DNA of 64,000 bases from Paratinospora sagittata (GCA_035771175.1 CM069606.1:26431816-26495815); one strand, 5' to 3'; shown: positions 22,842 through 32,407, numbered from the stretch's first letter. Notes: generated from the sequence alone by a model not told the origin. Numbers and translations are program-made.

Positions 22842-25800
22842 TCAGTTGGTGCGAGAAAACAATTCAGGGTATTTTTGTTTAATTGTTGATTCTAGTTCCC
22901 ATGTTGCTTCCTCTACGCCGTGGTGATCCCAGAGCACTTTCACAAGTGGTATGCTACGGCGCCGTAGGTCTTGAGTTTTTGTATCTAAAATCTGGATTGC
23001 TTTCTCCTGGTACGTATTTCCTTCCTCAACCCGAACCTCGACTAAAGGGATGATATGCGAAGGATCAGGACGATACTTGCGAAGCATAGATACGTGAAAA
23101 ACGTCATGAACCTTAGGCATGGATGATGGAAGGGACAGACGATAAGCAAGGTTGCCAATACGTTCCATGATCGGAAATGGACCGATATACCGCGGGGAGA
23201 GCTTGCCTTTGATCCCAAAGCGTTTGACACCTCGTGTGGGCTGGACTTTCAGAAAAACAAAGTCCCCTTTATCAAATTCTAGAGGCTGTCGTCGTTTGTC
23301 AGCATAGCTCTTCTGGCGACTTTGTGCAACACGAAGGCGTTCCTTTACTAGTGTGATCTTCTCAGAAGTCTCTTGAACTAGTTCAGGGCCCAACTGCGGT
23401 CGGTCTGCCATATCTAACCAGCATACCGGAGATCTGCAAGGCCGACCATAGAGAGCCTCGTATGGTGCCATGCCGATACTAGTTTGGTAGCTGTTGTTGT
23501 ATGCAAACTCAGCTAGATGCAAATACTTTGCCCATCCGTCATGAAAGTCCAAAATGCAGCATCGTAGCATGTCTTCTAAGATTTGGATAAGCCGTTCTGA
23601 CGGCCCATCAGTCTGAGGGTGGAAGGCTGTGCTCATAGTGATCTTAGAACCCATTCTATTTTGGAAACTTTGCCAAAAGTTGGATGTGAATCGAGGGTCT
23701 CGATCAGAAACGATCGTGAGTGGTATGCCATGAAGGCGTACGATCTCTCTTTCATAGAGTTCTGCAAGTTTGGCGGGATTATCCGTGAACTTTAGTGGCA
23801 AGAAGTGTGCAGACTTGGTAAGTCTGTCAATGATAACCCAGATAGCATCTTGCCCTTTATTATTTCGAGGTAATGCTGTAACAAAATCCATTGCGATGTT
23901 CTCCCATTTCCATTCTCCAATAGGTAACGGTTGGAGAAGGCCAGAGGGAAGTCTTCGTTCTGCCTTAACTTGTTGGCAAACAAGACATCGAGCAACGAAG
24001 TCTGCAATGGCCGTCTTCATTCCAGAAAACCAGAATTGTCGCTTGACATCCTGGTACATCTTGTCACCCCCAGGATGCATAGCGTATCTCGAACAGTGCA
24101 TCTCAGTAAGCACGTCTTTCCGAACCTCGGGATCGTTCGGAAGACAAAGACGTTTTTCATAGAAAACTGCGCCGTCGTCAGAGACTGACCAATGAGGAAG
24201 GTCTTGGCCGCTGAGTAGAAGTTCTCGTTTCTCCATTAACATAGGGTCATTGGCTTGAGTAGCTGAAATCTTGCGAACAAGGTCAGAGGTAGCTGATAAT
24301 TGAGAGAGTCGTGGTCTTGGTCCCTCTATGTTCAGTTGTAGGTTAAAGTTCTCCAACTCTGTAGTCAACTTTCCCATTTCGTAGTTAAGAGTGGAAGCAA
24401 CATAAGATTTTCTACTCAGGGCATCAGCCACAACATTGGCCTTTCCGGGATGGTACTGGAGTTGAAAGTCATAATCTTTCAAGAATTCCAACCATCGTCT
24501 TTGGCGGAGGTTAAGGTCTCGCTGAGTGTATATGTACTTAAGACTCTTGTGATCCGAGAAGACCTCAAACCGTTCACCGTATAGGTAATGACGCCATAAC
24601 TTTAGAGCAAATACGACAGCAGCAAGTTCCAAGTCATGCGTTGGGTAATTACCCTCATGAATCTTCAGTTGTCTGGACGCATATGCAACCACTTGGCCTT
24701 CTTGCATTAGCACGGCACCTAAGCCTTGGAGAGAGGCGTCGGTGTATAATGAAAATCCAATTGCATTTCTTGGAGTGATAAGTACAGGTGCTGTCGTGAG
24801 GCGTTTTTTCAATTCCTGAAATAATGCTTCACAGGCGGAATTCCAGATAAAGCGCACGTCTTTTCGAGTGAGCTTGGTCATAGGTTCAGCAATCTTTGAG
24901 AAATCCTTGATGAAGCGTCTATAATAGCCAGCCAAACCAAGAAAACTCCTAATCTGAGTAACAGTGGTAGGCTGCTTCCAGTTTAAAACGGCTTCAACTT
25001 TAGAAGGATCGACCTCAATGCCATTGCCTGAAACCACATGGCCTAGGAATTGAACTCGCTTTGCCCAAAATTCGCACTTACTCAACTTTGCATACAGTTG
25101 GTGTCTTTGTAAGGTCTGGAGGACGATCGTCAAATGTAGTTTATGGTCGTCTTCGGTTGAGGAATATATCAAGATGTCGTCCACAAAAACCACCACAAAT
25201 CGGTCTAAGTATAACCTGAATATGCGATTCATCAAATCCATGAATGCAGCAGGGGCATTTGTTAGACCGAACGGCATAACTAAGAATTCGTAATGACCGT
25301 ACCGAGTTCTGAACGCCGTCTTGGTGATGTCTGACTCCCGGATCCGGAGTTGGTGATAACCGGACCGTAAATCAATCTTAGAGAAGTATTTGGCTTCTCG
25401 AAGTTGGTCGAATAAGTCATCGATCCTGGGCAACGGATATCTGTTCTTGATGGTGACGTTATTCAACTTGCGATAATCGATGCAAAGTCGTAACGAACCA
25501 TCCTTTTTGCGAACAAACAGAACTGGAGCGCCCCAGGGTGATGAACTCTTTCGGATGAAGCCAGTACTCTCTAATTCCTTAAGTTGTTTGTCTAATTCGA
25601 CCAGTTCAACATTGGACATTCGATATGGTGGAATTGAGATAGGCCCTGTCCCAGGTATGAGGTTGATCTCAAAATCAAATTCCCTAACTGGAGGTAGACC
25701 AGGAAGGTCATTAAGAAAAACTGTTGGGAATTCAGATACGACCGGAACATCGCGTACTTCGGGAGGGTACAGAGCTGGTGATTCATTATCGTTACCAAGA

Positions 25801-27560
25801 GACAACGCTCGAAGTTGTGACTTGAGAAGGGCAACTGTTGATTTGTGTATCCATTGCCTTGTTCCCTGAATCTTGACAAACTCTCCGGTAGGCAAAGTTA
25901 ACTGAACTTGCTTGTTCATACAGTCGATCTTTGCATTCAGTGGTGCCAGCCAGTCCATGCCGAGGATGATGTCGAAGTCTTCAAAATCCATTACAAAAAG
26001 ATCGGCATAGATTATCTGGTCAGACATTCGAAGCTCACATCGAGAGCACTGCAAATTCACGTCAGTACCCGATCCGAATGGTGATGTGACATGGAGTGTG
26101 ATGTTTGTGGGTTCAGGATGCAGGCCTAAATGTCTTACCAATGCTGATGATATAAAAGAATGCGTAGCACCTGAATCAAACAAAACATGCACCAAGGTAT
26201 TGAACAAAGGAAAGGTACCTTCGACGACATTATTGTCTGGGAGGGGTTGGTGAGCGATGGCATATGCTCTGCCCTGATTCCGTGGACCCTGGTTCTGCTG
26301 GGTCGGCCTGGGTTGGGCATTAGCAGCAGGTGGTGCTTGTTGGACTGGAATAGCAGTAATAGGTTGCTGAAGGTGCGGACAAAGATGTTTGACATGGCCC
26401 TTCTGGCCGCAGTTGTAACAAGTTGGCCTGTACTGCTGATGGTTTTGCTGGCCATTCTGATTATTGTGCTGGCCTTGTTGATTGTGGTGTCGGCCACCAC
26501 CTCTGCCATTTCCGTTGCTACGGCCACCTCGTCCATAACGACCGCCACGGCCATGATTTCGGAAACCCTGGTGGTTAGAGTTAAAAGGTTCAGTCGCAGG
26601 TGTTGTGCCTGCATTCGGCGAAACCGGGGCTGGGAGGGCTGGGTTTTGATTGTAGTAGGGCTTTTTCCTGTTGGCCTGTTGTGAGCCTTGTGGAGGAAAT
26701 GTGGCAGGTCGTTTGCCCTTATTCATTCGTTGTTCTTGTAAGAGCTTCTCTTGTTCAAAGCTCATGGCCTTGTCAACAACCTCCTTGTAAATCTTGATGT
26801 CCAAGATCGATAAGGCTTGGCGAATGTCATGGCGAAGGCCATTATAAAATTTCTCGGACTTATCTCGCTCCGTTGAGATGGTGGAGAGAGAGTAGACAGA
26901 TAATTCTTTGAATTTTCCAGCATATTCTCTGACGGTCATGGTGCCCTGATATAACTTAGCAAATTCCTGGCGCTTCTGCTTTGTCACCGCGCTGGGAAAA
27001 TACTCATCAATAAACATTGACTCAAACTGTTGCCAAGTCATATCTGCTATATTGACCCGTGGGTCTTCTTTCACTGTGAGCCACCATTTGTTTGCTCCAC
27101 CAACAAGTTGGTAAGTTGCTAGTGGAATTTTGCGAGTCTCATCGACGCCCATTGCATCAAGAGCTTTCTTTGACTCATCTAACCACTTTTGCACCTCATC
27201 AGGATCAATGGTGCCATCGAAAGTAAGAGGTTGTAGTCGCTTGTATTTAGTAATCTGATCGGTTTGAGCTTCCGACCCAAATTTTATAGGTGCTTGTACC
27301 GTGGCAACCTGACTGGCTGCAGTCTCACGAACGGCAGTTTGAACAGTGACCTTCATTGCCTCAACAAATCCAGCGAAGAAGGTTTCAATGCTTGAAGGCA
27401 TGGCAAAGGGTGCGGGTGGTGGTGGTATTGCCTGCCCAGATGTAGTGGCAGTGTCGGGTGTGGCCTGTGCTGTTGTCGGAGGCGGCGGTTCCTGAGTCTC
27501 AGGAGGTGCCTCAACTGTGGGACGAACAGTACGTGGTCTTCCTCTCTTCCTGGTTTGCAT
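22842..27560 (-). CDS. gag-pol: Gag-Pol polyprotein of a Tekay/Del-like chromovirus
   Basis: 1572 aa in one uninterrupted frame, ATG at 27560, TGA at 22842. It makes the capsid and enzymes that copy the element through cDNA and integrate it. In order: Pro-rich N-terminus (about 1-60); gag domain (about 105-275); basic Gly/Arg/Asn-rich tract and CCHC zinc knuckle C381-C384-H389-C394; aspartic protease with DSG 462-464 and ILGMDWL near 532; reverse transcriptase with D730 and FVDD (D794, D795); RNase H with D941, E978, D1003 and D1046; integrase zinc site H1155, H1162, C1192, C1195; D,D35E core D1225, D1286, E1322; GPF motif near 1460; C-terminal chromodomain about 1521-1570 (VEEATWE). Every key catalytic residue is present. 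The TDGPSER sequence before the integrase Glu has Pro where Gln is usual. The chromodomain is expected to bind heterochromatin marks, consistent with insertion in a satellite. The fused single frame is normal for this clade. Confidence 0.97.
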   Translation of the reverse strand: MQTRKRGRPRTVRPTVEAPPETQEPPPPTTAQATPDTATTSGQAIPPPPAPFAMPSSIETFFAGFVEAMKVTVQTAVRETAASQVATVQAPIKFGSEAQTDQITKYKRLQPLTFDGTIDPDEVQKWLDESKKALDAMGVDETRKIPLATYQLVGGANKWWLTVKEDPRVNIADMTWQQFESMFIDEYFPSAVTKQKRQEFAKLYQGTMTVREYAGKFKELSVYSLSTISTERDKSEKFYNGLRHDIRQALSILDIKIYKEVVDKAMSFEQEKLLQEQRMNKGKRPATFPPQGSQQANRKKPYYNQNPALPAPVSPNAGTTPATEPFNSNHQGFRNHGRGGRYGRGGRSNGNGRGGGRHHNQQGQHNNQNGQQNHQQYRPTCYNCGQKGHVKHLCPHLQQPITAIPVQQAPPAANAQPRPTQQNQGPRNQGRAYAIAHQPLPDNNVVEGTFPLFNTLVHVLFDSGATHSFISSALVRHLGLHPEPTNITLHVTSPFGSGTDVNLQCSRCELRMSDQIIYADLFVMDFEDFDIILGMDWLAPLNAKIDCMNKQVQLTLPTGEFVKIQGTRQWIHKSTVALLKSQLRALSLGNDNESPALYPPEVRDVPVVSEFPTVFLNDLPGLPPVREFDFEINLIPGTGPISIPPYRMSNVELVELDKQLKELESTGFIRKSSSPWGAPVLFVRKKDGSLRLCIDYRKLNNVTIKNRYPLPRIDDLFDQLREAKYFSKIDLRSGYHQLRIRESDITKTAFRTRYGHYEFLVMPFGLTNAPAAFMDLMNRIFRLYLDRFVVVFVDDILIYSSTEDDHKLHLTIVLQTLQRHQLYAKLSKCEFWAKRVQFLGHVVSGNGIEVDPSKVEAVLNWKQPTTVTQIRSFLGLAGYYRRFIKDFSKIAEPMTKLTRKDVRFIWNSACEALFQELKKRLTTAPVLITPRNAIGFSLYTDASLQGLGAVLMQEGQVVAYASRQLKIHEGNYPTHDLELAAVVFALKLWRHYLYGERFEVFSDHKSLKYIYTQRDLNLRQRRWLEFLKDYDFQLQYHPGKANVVADALSRKSYVASTLNYEMGKLTTELENFNLQLNIEGPRPRLSQLSATSDLVRKISATQANDPMLMEKRELLLSGQDLPHWSVSDDGAVFYEKRLCLPNDPEVRKDVLTEMHCSRYAMHPGGDKMYQDVKRQFWFSGMKTAIADFVARCLVCQQVKAERRLPSGLLQPLPIGEWKWENIAMDFVTALPRNNKGQDAIWVIIDRLTKSAHFLPLKFTDNPAKLAELYEREIVRLHGIPLTIVSDRDPRFTSNFWQSFQNRMGSKITMSTAFHPQTDGPSERLIQILEDMLRCCILDFHDGWAKYLHLAEFAYNNSYQTSIGMAPYEALYGRPCRSPVCWLDMADRPQLGPELVQETSEKITLVKERLRVAQSRQKSYADKRRQPLEFDKGDFVFLKVQPTRGVKRFGIKGKLSPRYIGPFPIMERIGNLAYRLSLPSSMPKVHDVFHVSMLRKYRPDPSHIIPLVEVRVEEGNTYQEKAIQILDTKTQDLRRRSIPLVKVLWDHHGVEEATWELESTIKQKYPELFSRTN

Positions 27561-28340
27561 TTTCTCACTGGCAAGGAGAAAAGAAAACCAAGATTAAGAA
27601 ACTGTAGGCAAGTATAATGTTATAGTATGCTCAGCAACAATTTCGAGAGGACTGTAATATTAAAATCACCTATTTTTCTAAGTAGAGTGTAAAGTTGTTG
27701 TGGAGGAATCAAAGAATCTTATATATCTCGTATGTGTGGCCATGGTGTAAAAACAAACAAGGTTAGAATGTTTATATAATAAGTAGAAAACTTTGCAAGG
27801 ATTTAAAATGATTTTGTTTTGGTGTTCGTGAACATACATATATTTCATTGAAAATCCATACGAGTCATAAGAATTCTAAGATGTGCCTCGGTAAATATCC
27901 TAATCTAACGTTCTATCGCAAGCTTATGCATTCAAACGCTTACTCTTAGTCTGTTCGATTATTATCCAAGTTCATATGTCCCATACCACATGAAGTCAGT
28001 AATAAGGGTGGAAACCAAGTTAAGTTGTATGAACACGGTCTCTAAAAACATTGGCTGAATAGAAGTTCACTAATAGTATCGTCCAAATTTACTCGTCCCA
28101 TACCGTGTAAACTTAGTGATAATATTAGTAATGCAACTTTCTCCAAATGTTTCTTTTCACACAAGGTCATGGGTTTTCTTACTTCCACATTTTATTTAGT
28201 ATCATCCAATTTTGTTGTGTCCCATACCACTGCAAAGTTAGTGATACAAAAGAAAGAATGGTTGTAAGTCGGCCCACCAAAGATAGTCTTAAACAAAACA
28301 TTTTATTCATATATAATAGAAAAATTTACATTGCCAGTAA
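27561..28340. other. Inter-ORF leader before gag-pol
   Basis: 780 bp between the upstream ORF stop and the Gag-Pol ATG. It has no supported gene. It contains three diverged copies of a roughly 120-bp unit marked by the plus-strand motif TCCCATACC near 27980, 28098 and 28221, and a splice-acceptor-like site just before the ATG. A 5' leader carrying the complete upstream ORF would hinder ribosome access to gag-pol unless it is spliced out or bypassed. Confidence 0.7.
27567..27590 (-). promoter_or_regulatory. Splice-acceptor-like site upstream of gag-pol
   Basis: Element strand: a pyrimidine-rich tract (GGTTTTCTTTTCTCCTTGCC) followed by AG, with the exon starting TGAGAAA and then the ATG of gag-pol 8 nt after the AG. 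It is close to the plant 3' splice consensus. Use in vivo is inferred only. Confidence 0.5.
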
Positions 28341-29228
28341 TCAATTTTGGCGTTCTTGCCTACCACCATTTCTCCGAGATCTACTGTTATGTACAGAATG
28401 ACTACTAACAGAAGGTTGAGAGTTTGCCCGCTCTACGTTGGGGTTTGGCAAACGAGTTAATACAAGATTGTGGCTCTCTTTCAGTGCAGCAATATTGGAT
28501 GCCATTTCATCTAACCGTTCAAGTAGGTTAGTCGGTTGTCCCATTGGTGGTTGATAGGTTGGTTGTCTCATAGGTGAAGGGTAGGCCATAGGCATTTGAG
28601 GAAAGTATTGGTTGTATGGGTGGTTCATAGGGGGAACATAGTTGTATTGATTGTGTGGGGATCCCCTAACCGGAACCCCTTGGATAATTTGGTTTGTTTG
28701 AGATGAAAAAGTTGGAAACAATGGGCTCATTGGAATGTTTGGCCCTCCAAGATTTGGTGAGGCCCAGTACTGTTGTTGTTGGTTTACAGCAACTTGTGGA
28801 ACGTGCTGATACTGTACCGCAGAAGGTGGAACTCTTTGGTACGAAGTGTTGCCTTGAGTTTGTACGTTCCAAGTTGGTGGATGTGCTTGTGGACCTTGTC
28901 TATCATGACTTTGTAGTGGCGAATTTAGTGTGGCATATAATTCTTCGTCAGTAAGTGGTGGATCAATTGGATCAGTATTCAGGGCTGGGTTTGATGTAGG
29001 ATTGGGATTTGAATCATTATTTGGGCCGTCTCTGACAGGCATCTTGCGTCGACATTTGCGAAGGCAACGCCCGTGCTTGTCCCTCATTCTTTCGGCAGTT
29101 CTGTTTGCCGTGCCGAATACCTCTTCGTCAGTTACCCCTCCACTTGTGCCATATGTCTTGAAGATAGAGGATGCGGTAACTGGTTCAGTGATCAGCTTTG
29201 ACGTTCCATCGAAAGTGTCAACGTCGGC
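28341..29228 (-). pseudogene. Upstream ORF, C-terminal part after the amber codon
   Basis: Continues the reading frame of the preceding N-terminal part for 295 codons after TAG at 29231-29229, to TGA at 28341. An ATG at 29087 could start a separate 248-aa product, but the 47 open codons between TAG and that ATG favour a once continuous protein. The first part holds a basic cluster near the internal Met (RCLRKCRRK). The bulk is low complexity, rich in Pro, Gln, Asn and Tyr. A short amphipathic helix, possibly coiled coil (LLERLDEMASNIAALKESHN), precedes a Ser/Arg/Asn-rich tail. I do not recognise a catalytic domain. It is either dead, made by readthrough, or made separately. Confidence 0.6.
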
Positions 29229-29933
29229 CTAGTGAAGGATCCGCATAATCAAGACTCCGTAGCCGAGGAATTCCTTCTTTAAAGGGTTTTGAATCACCCT
29301 CAACATTTGTTGGATGATGATGTGTGGTAGAGAGACTTTTATGTTCTTCTCTATGCAATACAGCACAAGGAGTTGGGCCCTTGACATAGTGCCCCTAGTA
29401 CCCCTTTCTGGCAAGATGTTGCCGTATACAATCTTTCCGAGGCCGACAAGAGATGGCTTAAGATGATTGTTTGGGAGGTTGGTGTATGTTGATTGAGTGT
29501 ATGGCTCTTTGGCGACGAAATTAAACAGTTGTGCATTAGATTCGGCGATCGCTGCAACTGCCTGGGGATCATGTGGATCAATAATTATTGCCTCAATCGG
29601 AATCTCTAAAAGTCGAGCAATAATCTCGATGTTGATAGGAATTGTTGTTCCAATGAGTGTTGTCTCTAAGTGAGGGCTGATCTCATCTCCGTGAAGTCCC
29701 ACGTGATTCATGGCTTCATAGAAGGATCGAACCAAGTTGTAAGAGACTTGACCCTCGACTTTGGTTATATTTAACCAATCCAGTGCTGCGAGTTTGTCAT
29801 GAAGGATTGGACGGAGGCGGAGATCGCCATTGTCGATACTCCTCATAGTCACAACCTCTCGTTTGGACAATTCCGTTAGTCTAGTGGGAATTGGTTCCCT
29901 GCTAGTAGAAGATGTTCCCTCCCTTGAGGTCAT
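29229..29933 (-). CDS. Upstream ORF, N-terminal part: putative plant transposon protein domain
   Basis: 234 aa from the ATG at 29933 to TAG at 29229. A frame 14 codons longer begins with TTG, so it is not used. After a Ser/Thr-rich N-terminus the protein has a folded-looking region resembling the plant family known as 'putative plant transposon protein domain' (PF20167, by memory): VRSFYEAM near residue 70, then IPINIEIIARLLEIP, GKIVYGNILPERG, and RAQLLVLYCIEKNIKV followed by LPHIIIQQML. The family's biochemical role is not established. It lies between the 5' LTR and gag, outside the normal chromovirus gene order. The frame continues open for 295 codons past the stop, so this is probably the front part of a protein of about 530 residues. 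A splice-acceptor-like CAG lies 8 nt before the ATG. Confidence 0.72.
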   Translation of the reverse strand: MTSREGTSSTSREPIPTRLTELSKREVVTMRSIDNGDLRLRPILHDKLAALDWLNITKVEGQVSYNLVRSFYEAMNHVGLHGDEISPHLETTLIGTTIPINIEIIARLLEIPIEAIIIDPHDPQAVAAIAESNAQLFNFVAKEPYTQSTYTNLPNNHLKPSLVGLGKIVYGNILPERGTRGTMSRAQLLVLYCIEKNIKVSLPHIIIQQMLRVIQNPLKKEFLGYGVLIMRILH

Positions 29934-29940
29934 TCTTTTT

Positions 29941-29960
29941 GCTGAAAGGAAAATAAATTT
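29941..29960 (-). promoter_or_regulatory. Splice-acceptor-like site upstream of the first ORF
   Basis: Element strand reads AATTTATTTTCCTTTCAG, then CAAAAAGA and the ORF's ATG. It is U-rich and pyrimidine-rich with a CAG end, matching the plant 3' splice consensus. Together with the donor-like site near 30739 it would remove an AT-rich leader of about 798 nt. Confidence 0.5.
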
Positions 29961-29995
29961 GTGTGAAAGACACAAAATATATTCCTAATATTTTT

Positions 29996-30420
29996 AAGAT
30001 TTATGCTTTGTCTGCTAGACATTAGTTTCGAGTGTTCTGTTGATGTTTATGCCAGTATGAAATTTTCTTCATTAGTGATTTGATGCAGATATGTCGTATT
30101 CACTTATGAATGTATAGACATATTTCATCATAACTATATATAGTGTCCAAAAATTAACTATTTGGAATGTGTATATATGTCATATTTACATATGAATGTA
30201 TAGACATATTTAATTATTTTAAGATTTATGTCTTGTCTGCTAGACATTATTTTCGAGTTTTCTGTTGATGTTTATGCCATCATGAAATTTTCTTTCATTA
30301 GGCGGTTAGATGTATATATGTCGTATTCACATGTATAGACATATCGACTCATAACTATATATAGTTTTCAAAAATCAACTATTTAAAATGTATATATATG
30401 TCATATATAGTTTCGAAAAT
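29996..30420. repeat. 225-bp tandem duplication in the leader
   Basis: Copy one begins AAGATTTATGCTTTGTCTGC at 29996. Copy two begins AAGATTTATGTCTTGTCTGC at 30221. Both continue with GCTAGACATTA, CTGTTGATGTTTATGCCA and ATAACTATATATAGT. The copies have diverged by substitutions and small gaps. A weaker relative (ATCAACTATAGTTT) near 30826-30841 suggests a third degenerate copy. Confidence 0.85.
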
Positions 30421-30425
30421 TTTTT

Positions 30426-30457
<32 letters not shown>

Positions 30458-30690
30458 TTTTTTTCCGAATATTCGAATAAATAATTTTCGAAAAGTAAAT
30501 TTTTTGTGTTTTTTTTTTTTTATTTTTTTTTTCGAATATTCGAATAAATATTTTTCGAAAAATAAATTTTTTGAAATTTTTTTTTTTTTTTTTTTTTTTT
30601 TGAATAAATAATTTTCGAAAAATAAAAAATTTTCGAAATTTTTTTTTTTTTTTTTTCGAATAAATAATTTTCAAAAAATAAAAATTTTTC

Positions 30691-30731
<41 letters not shown>
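30412..30731. repeat. Poly-T minisatellite with TTCGAA-bearing spacers
   Basis: Four spacers of the form CGAATAAATAATTTTCGAAA (starting near 30474, 30541, 30601 and 30657; intervals 67, 60 and 56 bp) are separated by T runs up to about 35 bases on the plus strand. The first two spacers contain the palindrome TTCGAATATTCGAA or nearly so. On the element strand this is a series of long A tracts within the transcribed leader. Run lengths may be imprecise in the assembly. Confidence 0.85.
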
Positions 30732-30733
<2 letters not shown>

Positions 30734-30734
<1 letters not shown>

Positions 30735-30742
30735 CGTACCTC
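30734..30742 (-). promoter_or_regulatory. Splice-donor-like site downstream of the PBS
   Basis: Element strand GAG|GTACGT continuing ATA, intron side beginning at 30739. It is a good match to the plant 5' splice consensus and sits about 145 nt after the PBS, the position used by retroviruses and some plant elements for subgenomic RNAs. Inferred from sequence only. Confidence 0.4.
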
Positions 30743-30883
30743 ATATACACTAATGTATATAGATACATATATTCAATAATAACTACACATATAGTTTCTA
30801 ATAAATTGTTACTATATGTATTTTTAAATCAACTATAGTTTCTTTCCCTAATTTGGTGGACTTGGGCGGGCCGTGGACCGTAC

Positions 30884-30895
30884 GCTCTGATACCA
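30884..30895 (-). other. Primer binding site for initiator Met tRNA
   Basis: Element strand TGGTATCAGAGC, complementary to the 3' end of plant initiator methionine tRNA over 12 nt, then diverging. It is separated from the 5' LTR end by TTTAA. It is the usual PBS of many plant Ty3/gypsy and copia elements and fixes the 5' side of the element. Confidence 0.95.
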
Positions 30896-31345
30896 TTAAA
30901 TGTCACACCCCGCCCGGACGCGCCTAAACCGGCGGTACACTCTCGGACGGGGGCGCATTTGGAACAATCATAATGGTAATAACAGAGTACGCAGCGGAAA
31001 TACAGTACACAGTACAAATCTGATTTCATATAATTCAGAATACTTTTGTACATAAAATGGTCAAGGGAACATACTCCCAAAATCCCCAATGATTCATACA
31101 AAGGGTACAAAATGTGGGCCCCATAACCTGCACCCAGTCCACCCTAATTTCCTGTGAAAGATTTGATAATATTGGAGTGAGCTTAACGCGCTCAGTGGGT
31201 AAATAGTGCATGAGTATAACAATTAATAAAGCATACTTCAATATCAAATATCTTAAATACACATGTAAGCATCATAATCAATCAATATGTATGTATGCAT
31301 GACACCGTCACGTACTAATGGTTTGATGAGCGTACATCGCCTGAG

Positions 31346-31480
31346 TTCACGTACTGGTGTCCTTCCCCGGGCGAAGCCAGGTTCTCACTGTACGTCCCTC
31401 CTCAGGAACGATGCTCTGGATTCACGTACTGATGTCCCTCCCCGGCGTAGCCAGGTTCACATGTACGTCCCTCTCCAGAG
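31346..31480. repeat. 75-bp direct duplication in the 5' LTR
   Basis: Counterpart of 21521-21655. The first copy begins TTCACGTACTGG here, where the other LTR has TTCATGTACTGG; this is the only substitution seen between the LTRs outside the U3 array. Because both duplicated copies now share TTCACGTACTG, the difference could also reflect local conversion. Confidence 0.8.
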
Positions 31481-31800
31481 AAATAATATGAATAGTGAGC
31501 AATGCTTCTAACTATTCTATGAGTCATAAACCATATACGTCCCTAGGTGGTGATATGTATGATGCCAATGCATGAACTAGTCTAGTCTACTGGTCTGGTC
31601 TTTTCTTGACATTTAGACTGACTTTGGCATCGTCTAGTGATCCTTATTAGGGTCGGTATCACGACGTGCAAGGTTAGGACATTCAGGTCATAAACATTAT
31701 TGATATAATGCAGTGTAAATGAATAGTAGACATAATAATAATTGAATGTAAACTTTAATAAAAGTTATGAAACACGCAAACCTATGTTTCGTTCCCCACC

Positions 31801-31890
31801 TTCAGATCTGGTGCTTTTCTCCGGACGGAACTTCGTTGCACCGCTTTCAGATCTGGCGCTCTCCTCCGGACAGAAATTTGTTGCACCGCA
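31801..31890. repeat. 45-bp tandem duplication in the 5' LTR
   Basis: Copies at 31801 and 31846, identical in layout to 21976-22065. In the genomic RNA it would lie in the R/U5 leader upstream of the PBS. Confidence 0.85.
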
Positions 31891-31990
31891 CCGGGAGTCT
31901 CAAAGACTAAAAACTTAGAATGCGTAGAAAGGAGAAGAAAAATCACAAGAGAAGGTGATTTGGTGTGAGAAATGAGAAATGAGGAGGTTT

Positions 31991-31999
31991 CTTATATAG
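31991..31999 (-). promoter_or_regulatory. TATA box of the 5' LTR
   Basis: CTATATAAG on the minus strand, followed by AAACCTCCTCATTTCTC, a plausible start region about 30 bp on. The array of GAACGTTC units ends only about 10 bp upstream. This is the most likely core promoter of the element. Confidence 0.78.
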
Positions 32000-32008
32000 A
32001 GATTTTGT

Positions 32009-32352
32009 GCGCCTGAACGTTCTGGCAGGCGCCTGAACGTTCTGGCAGGCGTCTGAACGTTCTGGCAGGCGCCTGAACGTTCTGGCATGGCGCCTGAACG
32101 TTCTGGCAGGCGCCTGAACGTTCTGGCATGGCGCCTGAACGTTCTGGCAGGCGCCTGAACGTTCTGGCATGCCGCCTGAACGTTCTGGCAGGCGCCTGAA
32201 CGTTCTGGCAGGCGCCTGAACGTTCTGGCATGGCGCCTGAACGTTCTGGCAGGCGCCTGAACGTTCTGGCAGGCGCCTGAACGTTCTGGCATGGCGCCTG
32301 AACGTTCTGGCAGGCGCCTGAACGTTCTGGCAGGCGCCTGAACGTTCGGGCG
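32009..32352 (-). repeat. 17-unit U3 tandem array, 5' LTR
   Basis: Same unit and copy number as 22184-22527 but a different order of variants. The 21-bp CATG units are numbers 4, 6, 8, 11 and 14, only unit 9 starts CCG, unit 3 begins GTCTG, and the last unit is GCGCCTGAACGTTCGGGCG. Spacing of 20-21 bp places each GAACGTTC core about two helical turns from the next. The element-strand core AGAACGTTCA fits the paired nGAAnnTTCn half of a heat-shock element, and AACGTT is an ACGT-core site of the bZIP type. Confidence 0.92.
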
Positions 32353-32383
32353 TTGCCCAAATAGTAAAAATTTCAAATAGTAA

Positions 32384-32407
32384 TTTTTTTTTTTTTTTTT
32401 TTTTTTT
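32384..32407. repeat. Poly-T run in the 5' LTR
   Basis: 24 T on the plus strand, one fewer than in the 3' LTR, which accounts for the 1-bp length difference of the LTRs. Confidence 0.9.

Larger units (their letters stand above)
29961..30883. other. AT-rich leader of the retrotransposon
   Basis: About 920 bp between the upstream ORF and the PBS. It holds a 225-bp duplication, a poly-A/T minisatellite and a donor-like splice site. A 99-codon Lys-rich open frame at 30375-30674 is a translation of poly-A and is not a gene. Confidence 0.7.

Noticed and set aside
23770..26797. Several plus-strand open frames of 65-165 codons
   Set aside because: They are antisense shadows of the Gag-Pol reading frame, with no independent domain.
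30375..30674. 99-codon Lys/Phe-rich open frame
   Set aside because: It translates the poly-A minisatellite of the leader and has no informative sequence.
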